From VXNE01 sp965208745 (GTDB taxonomy: Bacteria > Pseudomonadota > Gammaproteobacteria > Pseudomonadales > Azotimanducaceae), in assembly GCA_965208745.1 (NCBI GenBank), contig CBDBPN010000003.1:1364001-1428000 (forward strand): DNA of 64,000 bases, given 5' to 3'. Both the position numbers and the translations under genes were made by a program. Shown one piece after another: positions 1 through 7,737 of this stretch; the stretch's first letter is position 1; each line of letters begins with the position of its first letter. Below the pieces are notes generated by a model that was not told the DNA's origin, did no database searches, and saw only the letters and a program-made list of their open reading frames with translations.

Positions 1-501
1 GAGCCACTCGACTTCGGCCACCGCGGACGCCGGGTCGCGCAGGGACACGTGACCCACCGGATAGAGCCGGTCCCGGTGCCCGGCGCACGCGTCGAACGTC
101 CAGCGGTTGTAGGCTCGGCAGTGCGCCGTCGCGAGCGACGGATCGGTCACCAGAGCGTCGGTCATGAGGCCGAGCGACGGATACAGGAACTGCGCGTCGA
201 ACCCCTCCCGGTCCAGGAACGCCATGCGGTCGGGCGTGCGCGCGAGGTCTCCGTCGAACACCTCGGAGATGTCGAACGCGCCGAGACCCACGCCCTCCTC
301 CTTCTGGCCGTACGCGATCAGCGTCGCCAGGACATCCTCAGCAGGGAAGGGCTGGAGGCGTCCGTCGGCGGCGAAGTAGAGCCGGTCCTCCGCGCCTCGG
401 GTCAGGTGCATGGCCCGGTCGCGAAACCGCGGTTCGATGTAGCTCTGCCAGAGGTCGAGCGGCTCGATGAAGTGGCTGTCGGCGTCGATGATCCTGGTCA
501 T
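1..501 (-). CDS. Amidohydrolase family protein (amidohydrolase-2 type), C-terminus beyond window edge
   Basis: Reading leftward from an ATG at 501 the frame is open to the window edge (167 codons), so the gene is incomplete here. The protein begins MTRIIDADSHFIEPLDLW; the DADSHF..P start is typical of the metal-dependent amidohydrolase-2 (decarboxylase/ACMSD-like) superfamily, where the early D-x-H binds metal. Further in, DREGFDAQFLYPS and RAYNRWTFDAC also fit the family. It is divergent from the Rieske oxygenase gene at 584, with 82 bp between the starts, so the two probably share a control region. A role in ring-cleavage or decarboxylation chemistry beside the oxygenases is inference. Confidence 0.82.
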   Translation of the reverse strand, partial: MTRIIDADSHFIEPLDLWQSYIEPRFRDRAMHLTRGAEDRLYFAADGRLQPFPAEDVLATLIAYGQKEEGVGLGAFDISEVFDGDLARTPDRMAFLDREGFDAQFLYPSLGLMTDALVTDPSLATAHCRAYNRWTFDACAGHRDRLYPVGHVSLRDPASAVAEVEWL

Positions 502-540
502 GCGACCTTGCTCCCGCCCCTCTCTTGACGTGACCCAAGA

Positions 541-575
541 TCAACATAATATAACTGCCGTTCAAAAACACCACG
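541..575. promoter_or_regulatory. Divergent promoter/operator region with motif shared with 2483-2509
   Basis: The AT-rich block CATAATATAA (545-554), followed by CTGCCGTTCAAAAACA, lies between the divergent amidohydrolase and Rieske genes. Nearly the same string, CATAATATAA then ACGCGTTCCTAAAACG, lies between the PhyH and TetR genes at 2483-2509. Two copies of a 10-bp AT-rich identity plus GTTC..AAAA in a 68% GC region suggest a common promoter and/or binding site for the TetR protein at 2536. The motif contains -10-like hexamers on both strands, so promoter and operator cannot be separated by eye. Confidence 0.5.
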
Positions 576-583
576 GTCGCACC

Positions 584-1627
584 ATGAGCCTGCCGTTCCG
601 CCCTCTCGCACCCCGGGCATACCGCGACCCTGAACACTTCGAACGCGAGCGGGACGTGCTGTTCGCGCCGCACTGGGGCGCCGTGGCCCACGTCTCGCAG
701 TTGCCCGAGCCCGGTTGTTACGTCGCCACCGACCTGCACGGCACGCCGGTCGTCGTGGTCAGGGGACGTGACGGTACGCTCAGGTGCCTCTCCAACGTCG
801 GCCGCCATCGTTCGTACCCCATCATGCGCGGCACGGGAAAAGCCGAACGCTTCGTGTGCCCGTATCACGCCTGGTCCTACGACCTCGAAGGCAAGCTCCT
901 GCGCGCGCCCTACATGGAGGGGACTCCGGATTTCGATCCCGGCGCGTGCGTGCTTCCCGAGGTGCGCATCGAGGTCTGGCAGGGCTTCGTGTTCGCGAAC
1001 CTCGACCCCGACGCCGAACCCCTCGCCCCGCGGCTCGGAGGCCTCGAAGAGGTGATCCGGCCGTACGCGATCGCCGACCTCAAGGTGGTGGGGCAACACG
1101 AGCTGTCGCAGCCCTGGAACTGGAAGGTCATGGCCGAGAACTTCGCCGAGGGCTATCACCACTCGACGCAGCATGCCGAGAGCATTCCCGACTTCCCCAC
1201 GAAGACGAGTGTCTGTCTGGAGCCCGACGACGGCCCGTACTGGATCTACGACAACCACGGCAAACCGGGATCGAGCGGGCAGCGGCTCCTCGGCATCGGG
1301 GTCTTCCCGCACACGCTGTTCGCGGTGAGCGAGAACAACGGGCGCCGTTCGGTGGTCTGGCTACACCTCCGGCAGATGGGCCCCACGGAACACGAGCTCG
1401 TGATCAGCGCACTCGCCGACGAGCGGATCGCCGCGTCCCCGGAGCGTTCGCGGCGTTTCACGGACGGGCTGCTGACGTTCCACCGGGAGGACCAGGAACT
1501 CTGCCGCGAGACGCAGCGCGGTCTCGCGAGCGCCTACGCGGGGATGCCCAACCTCTGTCGCAGCCAGGAACGTGTGATCGAGCGGTTCCACAGCTGGATT
1601 TGCCAGGAGTTCGACAAGGCGGCCTGA
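584..1627 (+). CDS. Rieske-type aromatic-ring oxygenase alpha subunit with altered Rieske motif
   Basis: 347 residues from the ATG at 584. The open frame extends further upstream, but that part overlaps the divergent gene. Rieske non-haem iron oxygenases of this size hydroxylate or demethylate small substrates using electrons from a separate reductase. The second Rieske half is normal (CPYH, C92 and H95), but the first half reads NVGRHR, with Gly73 (GGC) where the family has Cys; His75 is kept. The catalytic iron site is recognisable: NWKVMAENFAEGYHH..H, with His192 and His197. No reductase or ferredoxin lies nearby. It is either a real oxygenase with a damaged [2Fe-2S] site or a recently inactivated copy. 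Confidence 0.85.
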   Translation: MSLPFRPLAPRAYRDPEHFERERDVLFAPHWGAVAHVSQLPEPGCYVATDLHGTPVVVVRGRDGTLRCLSNVGRHRSYPIMRGTGKAERFVCPYHAWSYDLEGKLLRAPYMEGTPDFDPGACVLPEVRIEVWQGFVFANLDPDAEPLAPRLGGLEEVIRPYAIADLKVVGQHELSQPWNWKVMAENFAEGYHHSTQHAESIPDFPTKTSVCLEPDDGPYWIYDNHGKPGSSGQRLLGIGVFPHTLFAVSENNGRRSVVWLHLRQMGPTEHELVISALADERIAASPERSRRFTDGLLTFHREDQELCRETQRGLASAYAGMPNLCRSQERVIERFHSWICQEFDKAA

Positions 1628-1640
1628 CGTCAGCCCTTCC

Positions 1641-2465
1641 TCAACTGGCACGCTGCAGCTGGGAGGAGGGGTCGCGCCCCGGAATGAATCCGGCGAGCGC
1701 CCCGTGCTGCTGCCATCCGAGCATCTGCTGCAGCCGCTCGGGCCACGTCGCAGCCACTTCCTGGGGCACGGAGCCGTAGAAGTTCTCTTCCTGGCGCAGC
1801 CAGCCGACGTTGCACAGGGTGATGATCCCCCTCCTCGGGGTCTCCGTCCCGTTCACCCCCAGGCCATGGAACGTCGCGCCCAGCCAGATCGCGACGGAGC
1901 CGCGCGGCATCGCGGCCTGGACCACCTCCGCCTCGTCGGGGACCCGGTCCCGCGCCCACCGGTTGCTGCCCGGCACGAAACGGGTGGCGCCATTGGCCCG
2001 GGTGAAGTCGGAGAGCGCCAGCATGAAGCCGAGTATGTACGGCGACGCGTCGGGTGAGCGATCCACGAAGTGCTCGTAGAGGTCCTCGTCGCGATGCAGC
2101 GGCTGCAGGCCGCCCCCGTCGTGGACGGTCATGACGGAGCTCGCCGACAGCCTCCAGGTGTGGCAGTTCGCTCCGAGAACACCGTCGACCGTGCCGAGGA
2201 AGAACGGGTCGAGGAGCATTTCGCGGTAGGCGGCGCTGTGCTTGACCGTCGTGTGGACGATCTGGGCCCTGCGCCCCGTCCACTCGTCGCCCGAGATGGG
2301 CACACGGTCGAACATGGGCTGCAGTTCGTCGACCACCCGATCGACGTGCCCGGGGGAGAGCAGGCCCTCCATGATCGCGACGCCCTCCCGCTCGAGCGTA
2401 CGGACGACGGTGTCGGGCGTGGTATCCCGGTCGAACCGTGCGATTTCCACTTCCAATCCTCCCAA
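1641..2465 (-). CDS. Phytanoyl-CoA dioxygenase (PhyH) family protein
   Basis: 274 residues, of normal length for bacterial PhyH-family Fe(II)/2-oxoglutarate oxygenases. The iron facial triad is visible as HRD (His124, Asp126) and a distal His200 in GATFHGLG, with Arg211 as the likely 2-oxoglutarate-binding residue. Its 3' end converges on the Rieske gene with a 13-bp gap. Its start faces the TetR gene at 2536 across a 70-bp intergenic region that contains the shared AT-rich motif, so control by that regulator is likely. The substrate is unknown. Confidence 0.88.
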   Translation of the reverse strand: MGGLEVEIARFDRDTTPDTVVRTLEREGVAIMEGLLSPGHVDRVVDELQPMFDRVPISGDEWTGRRAQIVHTTVKHSAAYREMLLDPFFLGTVDGVLGANCHTWRLSASSVMTVHDGGGLQPLHRDEDLYEHFVDRSPDASPYILGFMLALSDFTRANGATRFVPGSNRWARDRVPDEAEVVQAAMPRGSVAIWLGATFHGLGVNGTETPRRGIITLCNVGWLRQEENFYGSVPQEVAATWPERLQQMLGWQQHGALAGFIPGRDPSSQLQRAS

Positions 2466-2482
2466 GCCGATTCCCTAACCGC

Positions 2483-2509
2483 CATAATATAAACGCGTTC
2501 CTAAAACGA
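2483..2509. promoter_or_regulatory. Second copy of shared AT-rich motif, PhyH/TetR divergent region
   Basis: CATAATATAA at 2483-2492 followed by ACGCGTTCCTAAAACG. It matches the 545-570 element and includes the palindrome AACGCGTT (2492-2499). It lies between the two divergent starts, where a TetR autoregulatory operator is usually found. The tetR start has a good Shine-Dalgarno sequence (GGAGGT, 2527-2532). Confidence 0.5.
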
Positions 2510-2535
2510 CAAAGCCAGCAGGGACAGGAGGTCAG

Positions 2536-3114
2536 GTGCCCAAGATCGTCGACCACGATGCGCGACGCGAAGCCATCGCAGAGTGCGCCGTCCGCGCCGT
2601 TGCCGAGTACGGGCTCGACCGCGTCAAGCTGGAGCATGTCGCCGGGTTCGCGGGCTGCACGACCGGCTCGCTCATGCACTTCTACCCGAGCAAGCGGGCG
2701 ATTCTCGAGGCGGCCCTCCAATACGTCGCCACGCGACTCGCGGAACGCTACGAAGCGGCCCGCGACGCGGCGAATGTCGTCGACGCCCTTACGAGCGTCC
2801 TGCCCCTCGATGAAACCCGGCAGCGCGAGTGGCGCGTGTGGGTGTCCTACTTCGGCATCGCCGGTTTCCAGACGCGGCTCCGGGAGGCACACCACGACTT
2901 CTACGAGGAGAACCGCCGCCGGGTGCGGGGCATCCTGGAGGACGCGGTAGCGCGCGGCGAGATCCGGCCCGGCCTGCCGCTTGACGATATCGCGGACCAG
3001 ATCATCGGGCTGACCGACGGCATCGGCGTCCGCGCCAACATGGATCCCGATGCCTGGAGCGCATCGCAGCAGCGGGCGCTGATGGCTGCGTTCGTCGGGC
3101 TGCTGCGGGCCTGA
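2536..3114 (+). CDS. TetR/AcrR family transcriptional regulator
   Basis: 192 residues starting at GTG 2536, just after GGAGGT. The N-terminal 45 residues form the TetR helix-turn-helix domain: ECAVRAVAEYGLDRVKLEHV followed by AGCTTGSLMHFYPSKRAIL. The C-terminal part (about 55-192) is a BetI/AcrR-like ligand domain ending in LMAAFVGLLRA. It is divergent from the PhyH gene and adjacent to the Rieske/amidohydrolase pair. The shared motif suggests it represses both divergent promoters in response to a substrate of these enzymes; that is inference. Confidence 0.92.
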   Translation: MPKIVDHDARREAIAECAVRAVAEYGLDRVKLEHVAGFAGCTTGSLMHFYPSKRAILEAALQYVATRLAERYEAARDAANVVDALTSVLPLDETRQREWRVWVSYFGIAGFQTRLREAHHDFYEENRRRVRGILEDAVARGEIRPGLPLDDIADQIIGLTDGIGVRANMDPDAWSASQQRALMAAFVGLLRA

Positions 3115-3137
3115 GGAGGCGCGCCGCGCGGAACCCC

Positions 3138-3353
3138 ATGTACGTGTGCGTTGTTACCATCGTTCTGGGGCAAGCGCCGCTCCTGGGACAGGCCTTGCTG
3201 TTGGCGTACGCCGGTGTCTTGCTCGTCGCCTTCCATCTGTTCGTGCGTCTCTACGAGGAGCCGACCCTGCGTCGGCGATTCGGAAGCTCCTACGAGACCT
3301 ATTGCCTGCACGTGCGTCGGTGGTGGCCACGTCCGACGCCGTGGCGCGGGTAG
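3138..3353 (+). pseudogene. C-terminal fragment of isoprenylcysteine/phospholipid methyltransferase-like membrane protein
   Basis: Only 71 codons. The residues LLLAYAGVLLVAFHLFVRLYEEP and RRRFGSSYETYCLHVRRWWPR match the last membrane helix and cytoplasmic tail of ICMT/PEMT-type methyltransferases, whose full length is about 150-200 residues. Everything upstream of the last helices is missing and the TetR gene ends only 23 bp before it, so this looks like a deletion remnant. It may still be translated but is unlikely to be functional. Confidence 0.65.
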
Positions 3354-3377
3354 TCGGGCCTCACGCAACGAGCAACC

Positions 3378-3874
3378 ATGAATATTGAAAGCGTCAACCG
3401 TCAGGCATGGAACCAGGCAACGGCGGAGCGATGTCCCTGGGTGAGACCTTTCCCCGAGAACTCGTTCGATGTGGTCTTCAACCCCGTTTCGATCATCTAC
3501 ATAGATGACCTGCAGAGTCTGTGGCGCCAATGCCATCGCGTCTTGAAGCCAAAGGGCAGATTGATGGTAGGCACCATTAATCCCCACAGTTTCCTGTTCG
3601 AAGAAAACGAAGGTGTCGGAGACAAGGGCCTGATTGCGAGGTACTCGTTGCCGTTTGTCGAGGAAGAGGTGCTTCCAGCGGATGAAGTCAGGCGGGCTAT
3701 GGCGCGGAACATGATGTTCTGTCGCAGCCACACACTGGAGGACATCATCGGCGGCCAAAACCGTGCCGGTTTTGCGATCACCGACTTCATTGAAAGCCGC
3801 AGAACCGACGCGCGTGCTCCAAGTATCAACAGGCTGTGCCCGACTTACTTCGCGACGTTGGCCGTCAAGGTCTG
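3378..3874 (+). pseudogene. SAM-dependent methyltransferase with internal deletion; stop codon split by IS3 copy A
   Basis: The start MNIESVNRQAWNQATAERCPWVRP is the N-terminus of a class I (type 11) methyltransferase, but it joins directly to FPENSFDVVFNPVSIIYI, the later post-motif region. The SAM-binding motif I (usually D/E-x-G-x-G-x-G) is missing, about 60-80 residues. Codons are less GC-rich than in the surrounding genes. Removing the IS and one copy of its CTG duplication restores GTC TGA, so the gene originally ended exactly at the insertion site. In the present sequence it reads on into the IS and stops at 3908. Confidence 0.75.
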
Positions 3875-3940
3875 TGAGCTGGTCCCGGTTTTTTGGACAG
3901 TTGGCTAAGGTGTACTCCGGCGTCGAGAGGAGACACTGTG

Positions 3941-4225
3941 ATGGCCAGGAAGAGACGCCGTTTCACGGCGGAGTTCAAGAAGCGTGTGGCGCTGGAGGCG
4001 CTGCGGGAGCGGGAGCCGGTGCAGGCGATCGCGGCGCGCCACGAGGTGCACCCGAACCAGGTGGGCGCGTGGAAGCGGCAGGCGGTGGAGGGTCTGGACG
4101 AGGTGTTCTCGCAGCCCGGCTCGAAGCGCGGTGCGGAGCACGAGGCGACGATCCGGGACCTGCACGCGAAGATCGGCGAGCTGACGGTGGAACGGGATTT
4201 TTTTCTGCGCGGGTTGGCGCGCTGA
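3941..4225 (+). CDS. IS3-family transposase OrfA (copy A)
   Basis: 94 residues from ATG 3941, preceded by GAGAGGAG. It starts MARKRRRFTAEFKKRVALEA, the helix-turn-helix of IS3 OrfA proteins that recognises the IS ends. A leucine-zipper-like segment follows (HEATIRDLHAKIGELTVERDF). Near its end the run T-TTT-TTT (4198-4204) is in the correct phase for a -1 slip into orfB, which would make the OrfAB transposase. Confidence 0.93.
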   Translation: MARKRRRFTAEFKKRVALEALREREPVQAIAARHEVHPNQVGAWKRQAVEGLDEVFSQPGSKRGAEHEATIRDLHAKIGELTVERDFFLRGLAR

Positions 4226-5064
4226 GCCGTTCGGAGCGTGCCGCGCTGGTGGATCGCGGCTGTGGGCTGTCGCTGTCGCGGCAGTGTGCTCTGCTCGGCT
4301 TGAGCCGCTCGTCGCAGTACTACGAGCCGGTGGGGGAGAGCGCGGCGAACCTGGCGCTGATGCGCCGCTTGGACGAGTTGCATCTGGAACATCCGTTCTA
4401 CGGCAGCCGGCAGTTGGTGCGGCACCTGCGCCGTGAGGGCGTGGTCGCCGGCCGGCACCGCGTGCGGCGGCTGATGCGGCGGATGGGCATGGAGGCGGTG
4501 TACCGCAAGCCGCGCACCAGTGCGGCCAACCCGGAGCATCGCGTGTACCCCCACCTGCTGCGCGACCTCGTGATCGACCGACCGGACCAGGTGTGGTGCG
4601 CGGACATCACCCACATCCCTGTTTCGCAGGGGTTTTTCTACTTGGTGGCCGTGATGGACTGGGCCAGCCGCCACGTCCTGTCGTGGCGCCTGTCGAACAC
4701 CATGGACAGCGCCTTCTGTGTCGAGGCGCTCGAGGCGGCGCTGCACCTCGGCGTGCCGGAGATCTTCAACACCGACCAGGGCGCCCAGTTCACCAGCGTC
4801 GCGTTCACCGACAAGGTGCGCGCCTGCGGCGCGCGCTGTTCCATGGACGGCCGCGGCCGCTATCTCGACAACATCTTCATCGAGCGGCTGTGGCGTTCGC
4901 TGAAGTACGAGGCGGTGTACCTGCACGAGTTGGCCGACGGCCGCGACGCCGAACGCGTCATCGACTCCTGGTTCCGCTTCTACGGGGAGTCGCGTCCGCA
5001 TTCGTCGCTGGGCGGCCGCACGCCCGGCGAGGTCTACCGGGGCATCGTGGAGGACGCCGCGTGA
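4204..5064 (+). CDS. IS3-family transposase OrfB, DDE integrase domain (copy A), made by -1 frameshift
   Basis: The -1 frame joins at 4204 and gives 286 residues: SARVGALSRSERAALVDRG, then an HTH_21-like region (HPFYGSRQLVRHLRREGV) and the rve integrase core. The DDE residues are visible in WCADITHI, NTDQGAQFTS and NIFIERLW. It ends SSLGGRTPGEVY..., the usual IS3 C-terminus. The gene is intact, so this copy is probably transposition-competent. This copy has His where copies B and C have Tyr in EHRVYPxLLRD. Confidence 0.93.
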   Translation, partial: SARVGALSRSERAALVDRGCGLSLSRQCALLGLSRSSQYYEPVGESAANLALMRRLDELHLEHPFYGSRQLVRHLRREGVVAGRHRVRRLMRRMGMEAVYRKPRTSAANPEHRVYPHLLRDLVIDRPDQVWCADITHIPVSQGFFYLVAVMDWASRHVLSWRLSNTMDSAFCVEALEAALHLGVPEIFNTDQGAQFTSVAFTDKVRACGARCSMDGRGRYLDNIFIERLWRSLKYEAVYLHELADGRDAERVIDSWFRFYGESRPHSSLGGRTPGEVYRGIVEDAA

Positions 5065-5188
5065 GCCGGGCGGGGGCCATGACAGCCGGGAACGCCACGG
5101 CCCTCGCCGCGTCAAGCCGCTGCGCGGCTCCTCCACTGCGTTGCGGCCCTTCGGGTGACACGGCGAGTGCCGCGGCGAACGGGTTGGC

Positions 5189-5216
5189 GACGACCGGAAG
5201 GGTCCTTCCGGTCGTC
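5189..5216. terminator. Palindrome in IS3 tail (copy A)
   Basis: GACGACCGGAAGG and CCTTCCGGTCGTC are perfect 13-nt arms around a 2-nt centre. The identical structure lies in copy B (8986-9013) and copy C (28936-28963). It may terminate transcription leaving orfB, or shield the IS from outside transcription. No T-run follows, so a Rho-independent terminator is not proven. Confidence 0.45.
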
Positions 5217-5384
5217 ACCGACCGGCCTTCCCACACCACCACCACCGCCGCCTCGACGAGGCCGTTGACATCGGCGCCGCGCGTCGGCAGGGTCCGTTCA
5301 TCGAGGGCATCAGACCACTCGGAGTACACCTTAACTCCGCCCTCGGACTGTCCAACGAACCAGGACCCCCTCACTGACAGGAAC

Positions 5385-6851
5385 ATGCCGTGCCCGCGCA
5401 GCCATCCAGGCCCCCTGTTGCTCGTTCTGGGCGCCAGTGCCGGGGCCGCGCCCTGCAGCTTCACGCCGGCGACACCTTCCGACGGCCGCGGACCAGGTCT
5501 GATCGTCGGCGCGGAGGTCCTGCCGCCGGAAGGCAGCCGCGCGGGCCGGGGCGTCCACATCCGCTTCAACGGCGGCCTGGGGCTCGTGGGGGAGTTCAAC
5601 GCGGTGCGCACGGCGCGTCCGGACGCCGCCGTCCTCGACTGCCGGGGCGCGGCGGTCCTGTCGCCGGGGTTCGTCAACGCCCATGAGCACCCCCCGTACA
5701 GCTACGCGTTCCCCGACGCCGAGCTCAACCCCGGCTACGTCCACCGTGACGAATGGCGCCTCGGCACGGATGGCGCACAGCCGCTGCCGATTCCGGAGCC
5801 GGTCGTCTACGAGCGCGATGATCCGCGCAGCGCCGCGATCCTCCTGGCCATGGAACTGCGGCACCTGCTCGGCGGCGCCACGACGATCGCCGGCCCCGGC
5901 GGCTTGCCGGGCGGCGTCCGCAACGTCGACCGGCATGATCGGCCGGGCGACATCGAACTCTACGACTACGAAGCCGACGTCGAGGTCTTTCCCTTCTCCT
6001 TCCGCGCCGTGGAGGACCTGCGGGAGGAATGCGCGGGCGGCCCAACGCACCGTTGTGCGCGTCAGGCTGCGGACGATCTGCCCTTCATGGCCTACGTGCC
6101 ACACGTCGGCGAGGGCCGTAAGGCAAGTTGCGCCGCCCGCGCCGAGGTGGCGGGCCACCTCCAGCGCGTGCAGCGCCGCGACCGGCGCTACGCGCTCGTC
6201 CATGGCGTGGCGGCGACCGACCGGGAGGACTACGCGGTCATGCGCGAGTTCGACGTCACGCTGGTCTGGTCGCCGCGCTCCAATCTCGCCCTGTACGGCG
6301 AGACGGTCGACATCGCCGGCGCCCTCGACCGCGGCGTGCGGGTCGCGCTGTCGACGGACTGGTCGCCGAGCGGCTCGTTCCACATGCGCGAGGAGGTGCG
6401 TTGCGCGAGACGGGCCGCGTCCGCGGGGGGCGTCGTTCTGCCGGCCGAGGCGTTGTGGCGAATGTCCACCCTCCACGGCGCCTACGCGCTGGGGCTCGAG
6501 GATCGTCTCGGCGCGATAAGGCCGGGCCTGCGGGCGGACCTGGTGCTGGTCGCGCATGCGGGCGGAGATCCCCACGACGCCGTGCTGACCGCGACGCACC
6601 GGGATGTCCTCGCCGCGTGGGTCGACGGCCGCGCGCTCCTGCTGTCGAAGACCCTGCCGGATTCGCTGGGCGCCGGGCAGTGCGTCGCGCTCCCCGGCAT
6701 GGCGCCGCGCGCCTGCGGCGTGCTGTCAGCATTCGGCCTTTCGCCAGCCACGTTCGCGGAGTATGTCTCGGGCTCCGTGCCCGTCAACGACACGGGTCGG
6801 CAGGCGCCCTGCGAGACGGATGGACCGCGCGACTTGCGGGCAGCGTGGTGA
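5385..6851 (+). CDS. Exported metal-dependent amidohydrolase
   Basis: 488 residues from ATG 5385, only 11 bp after IS copy A. The N-terminus (LLLVLGASAGAAPCSF) looks like a short export or lipoprotein signal. It is a cyclic amidohydrolase: NAHEH (His100, His102) is the first metal pair, HVGEG and LVHGVA carry further ligands, and STDWSPSGS holds the late Asp. The C-terminal part, GAIRPGLRADLVLV, is the composite beta-sandwich. Before the IS inserted, the preceding methyltransferase stop was 8 bp from this ATG, so the two were probably cotranscribed. The IS has cut this gene from its native promoter unless the IS supplies one. Confidence 0.8.
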   Translation: MPCPRSHPGPLLLVLGASAGAAPCSFTPATPSDGRGPGLIVGAEVLPPEGSRAGRGVHIRFNGGLGLVGEFNAVRTARPDAAVLDCRGAAVLSPGFVNAHEHPPYSYAFPDAELNPGYVHRDEWRLGTDGAQPLPIPEPVVYERDDPRSAAILLAMELRHLLGGATTIAGPGGLPGGVRNVDRHDRPGDIELYDYEADVEVFPFSFRAVEDLREECAGGPTHRCARQAADDLPFMAYVPHVGEGRKASCAARAEVAGHLQRVQRRDRRYALVHGVAATDREDYAVMREFDVTLVWSPRSNLALYGETVDIAGALDRGVRVALSTDWSPSGSFHMREEVRCARRAASAGGVVLPAEALWRMSTLHGAYALGLEDRLGAIRPGLRADLVLVAHAGGDPHDAVLTATHRDVLAAWVDGRALLLSKTLPDSLGAGQCVALPGMAPRACGVLSAFGLSPATFAEYVSGSVPVNDTGRQAPCETDGPRDLRAAW

Positions 6852-6890
6852 GTCACTAGGATGACTCATCTAGAGTCCCTCTAGGAGTCA
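6850..6890. promoter_or_regulatory. GAGTC/GACTC inverted-repeat array, probable VapB-type autoregulatory operator
   Basis: Four GAGTC half-sites in about 41 bp directly before the antitoxin start: GAGTCA at 6850, TGACTC ending at 6867, GAGTC at 6873 and GAGTC at 6885. They form the palindromes GAGTCA-6-TGACTC and GACTC-5-GAGTC, plus CTAG repeats at 6870-6884. Arrays like this are typical binding sites for ribbon-helix-helix antitoxin-toxin complexes. Confidence 0.65.
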
Positions 6891-6894
6891 CCCA

Positions 6895-7158
6895 ATGAAC
6901 CAACTGACCATCCGAGGGTTCGACAGCGACCTGGAGCGCAGCATCCGCCAGCTTGCCGTCAGGGAAGGGATCTCCCTGAACCGCGCGGTCCTGCGTTTGC
7001 TCCGCCGAGGCGCGGGACTCGGCGAACCAGGTCACGACGCAAACTCAGTGGGCGGATCCCTGGATCACCTGATCGGCACGTGGAGCGCCGACGACGCGGC
7101 CGAGTTCGAGCACGCTCTGCGCGATCTCTCCCGCGTCGACGATGCCATGTGGGAGTGA
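6895..7158 (+). CDS. vapB: Ribbon-helix-helix antitoxin, VapB-like
   Basis: 87 residues. The N-terminal part LTIRGFDSDLERSIRQLAVREGISLNRAVLRLL is a ribbon-helix-helix DNA-binding fold. The acidic C-terminal part (SADDAAEFEHALRDLSRVDDAMW) would wrap around and neutralise the PIN toxin. The gene overlaps the toxin gene by 4 bp (GTGA), so translation is coupled. Autoregulation through the half-site array just upstream is expected for the family. Confidence 0.87.
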   Translation: MNQLTIRGFDSDLERSIRQLAVREGISLNRAVLRLLRRGAGLGEPGHDANSVGGSLDHLIGTWSADDAAEFEHALRDLSRVDDAMWE

Positions 7159-7550
7159 GGATTCTCCTCGACTCGAACGCGTACTCGGGACTGATGGCCG
7201 GCCGGCCCGGCGTCGTGCGACTCGCCCGCCGGGCCGAGGAGATGCTGCTGCCGATCATCGTGCTGGGCGAACTCTTGTACGGCTTCCGCAACGGCTCTCG
7301 CTACGCCCGCAACGTCGCGGCTCTCGACGAGTTTCTCGCCAGCCGTCATGTGGCGATTCCACCCGCGAGCCACACTACCGCAGATCGCTACGCGCGCATC
7401 GCGGCTTCATTGCGCGCGAAGGGGCGGCCCATCCCTTCGAACGACATCTGGATCGCCGCATCCACGATGGAAACCGGCGCGGAGCTCGTTTCCTACGATC
7501 GGCACTTCGAGCATGTGGACGGCCTGGCGTGGACGCCATTGGACGATTGA
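7155..7550 (+). CDS. vapC: PIN-domain ribonuclease toxin, VapC-like
   Basis: 131 residues from GTG 7155; a GTG at 7149 is the alternative. All four PIN acidic residues are visible: Asp6 (RILLDSN), Glu39 (VLGELLYG), Asp97 (SNDIWIAA) and Asp115 (SYDRHFEH). The family cleaves tRNA or rRNA and is held inactive by its antitoxin. The pair looks complete. IS3 copy B has inserted 121 bp downstream, and the sequence between shows no gene. Confidence 0.9.
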   Translation: MRILLDSNAYSGLMAGRPGVVRLARRAEEMLLPIIVLGELLYGFRNGSRYARNVAALDEFLASRHVAIPPASHTTADRYARIAASLRAKGRPIPSNDIWIAASTMETGAELVSYDRHFEHVDGLAWTPLDD

Positions 7551-7737
7551 GCGGACCGCGCCCGTCCTCTTCCGTCAGCTCATCGACTTCCGGGCAAAGC
7601 TCGCAGCCTTCCTCGGAGCCCCGGGTCTGCGAGACCACCGCCACGACTGACGTTGATCCACTCGCGCCAACTGAGCTGGTCCCGGTTTTTTGGACAGTTG
7701 GCTAAGGTGTACTCCGGCGTCGAGAGGAGACACTGTG

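Larger units (their letters stand above)
3875..5373 (+). mobile_element. IS3-family insertion sequence, copy A (1,499 bp)
   Basis: Exact ends are set by comparing three copies in this window. The left end is TGAGCTGGTCCCGG and the right end ...GGACCCCCTCA. The terminal inverted repeats align over about 27 bp (TGAG..GGTCC.GGTT..TTGGACAG) and, after a short gap, again at TAAGGTGTACTCCG. A 3-bp target duplication CTG flanks it (3872-3874 and 5374-5376). It carries orfA, orfB and a 309-bp non-coding right tail (5065-5373) with a near-perfect 28-bp palindrome at 5189-5216. It differs from the other two copies by only a few bases, so the transposition is recent. Confidence 0.95.

Noticed and set aside
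338..1312. Long minus-strand open frame opposite the Rieske gene
   Set aside because: Arg/Val-rich shadow of the Rieske codons; no family sequence.
5065..5373. Open frames in the IS3 right tail as passenger genes
   Set aside because: Low-complexity translations, no start context, identical in all copies; treated as non-coding tail.
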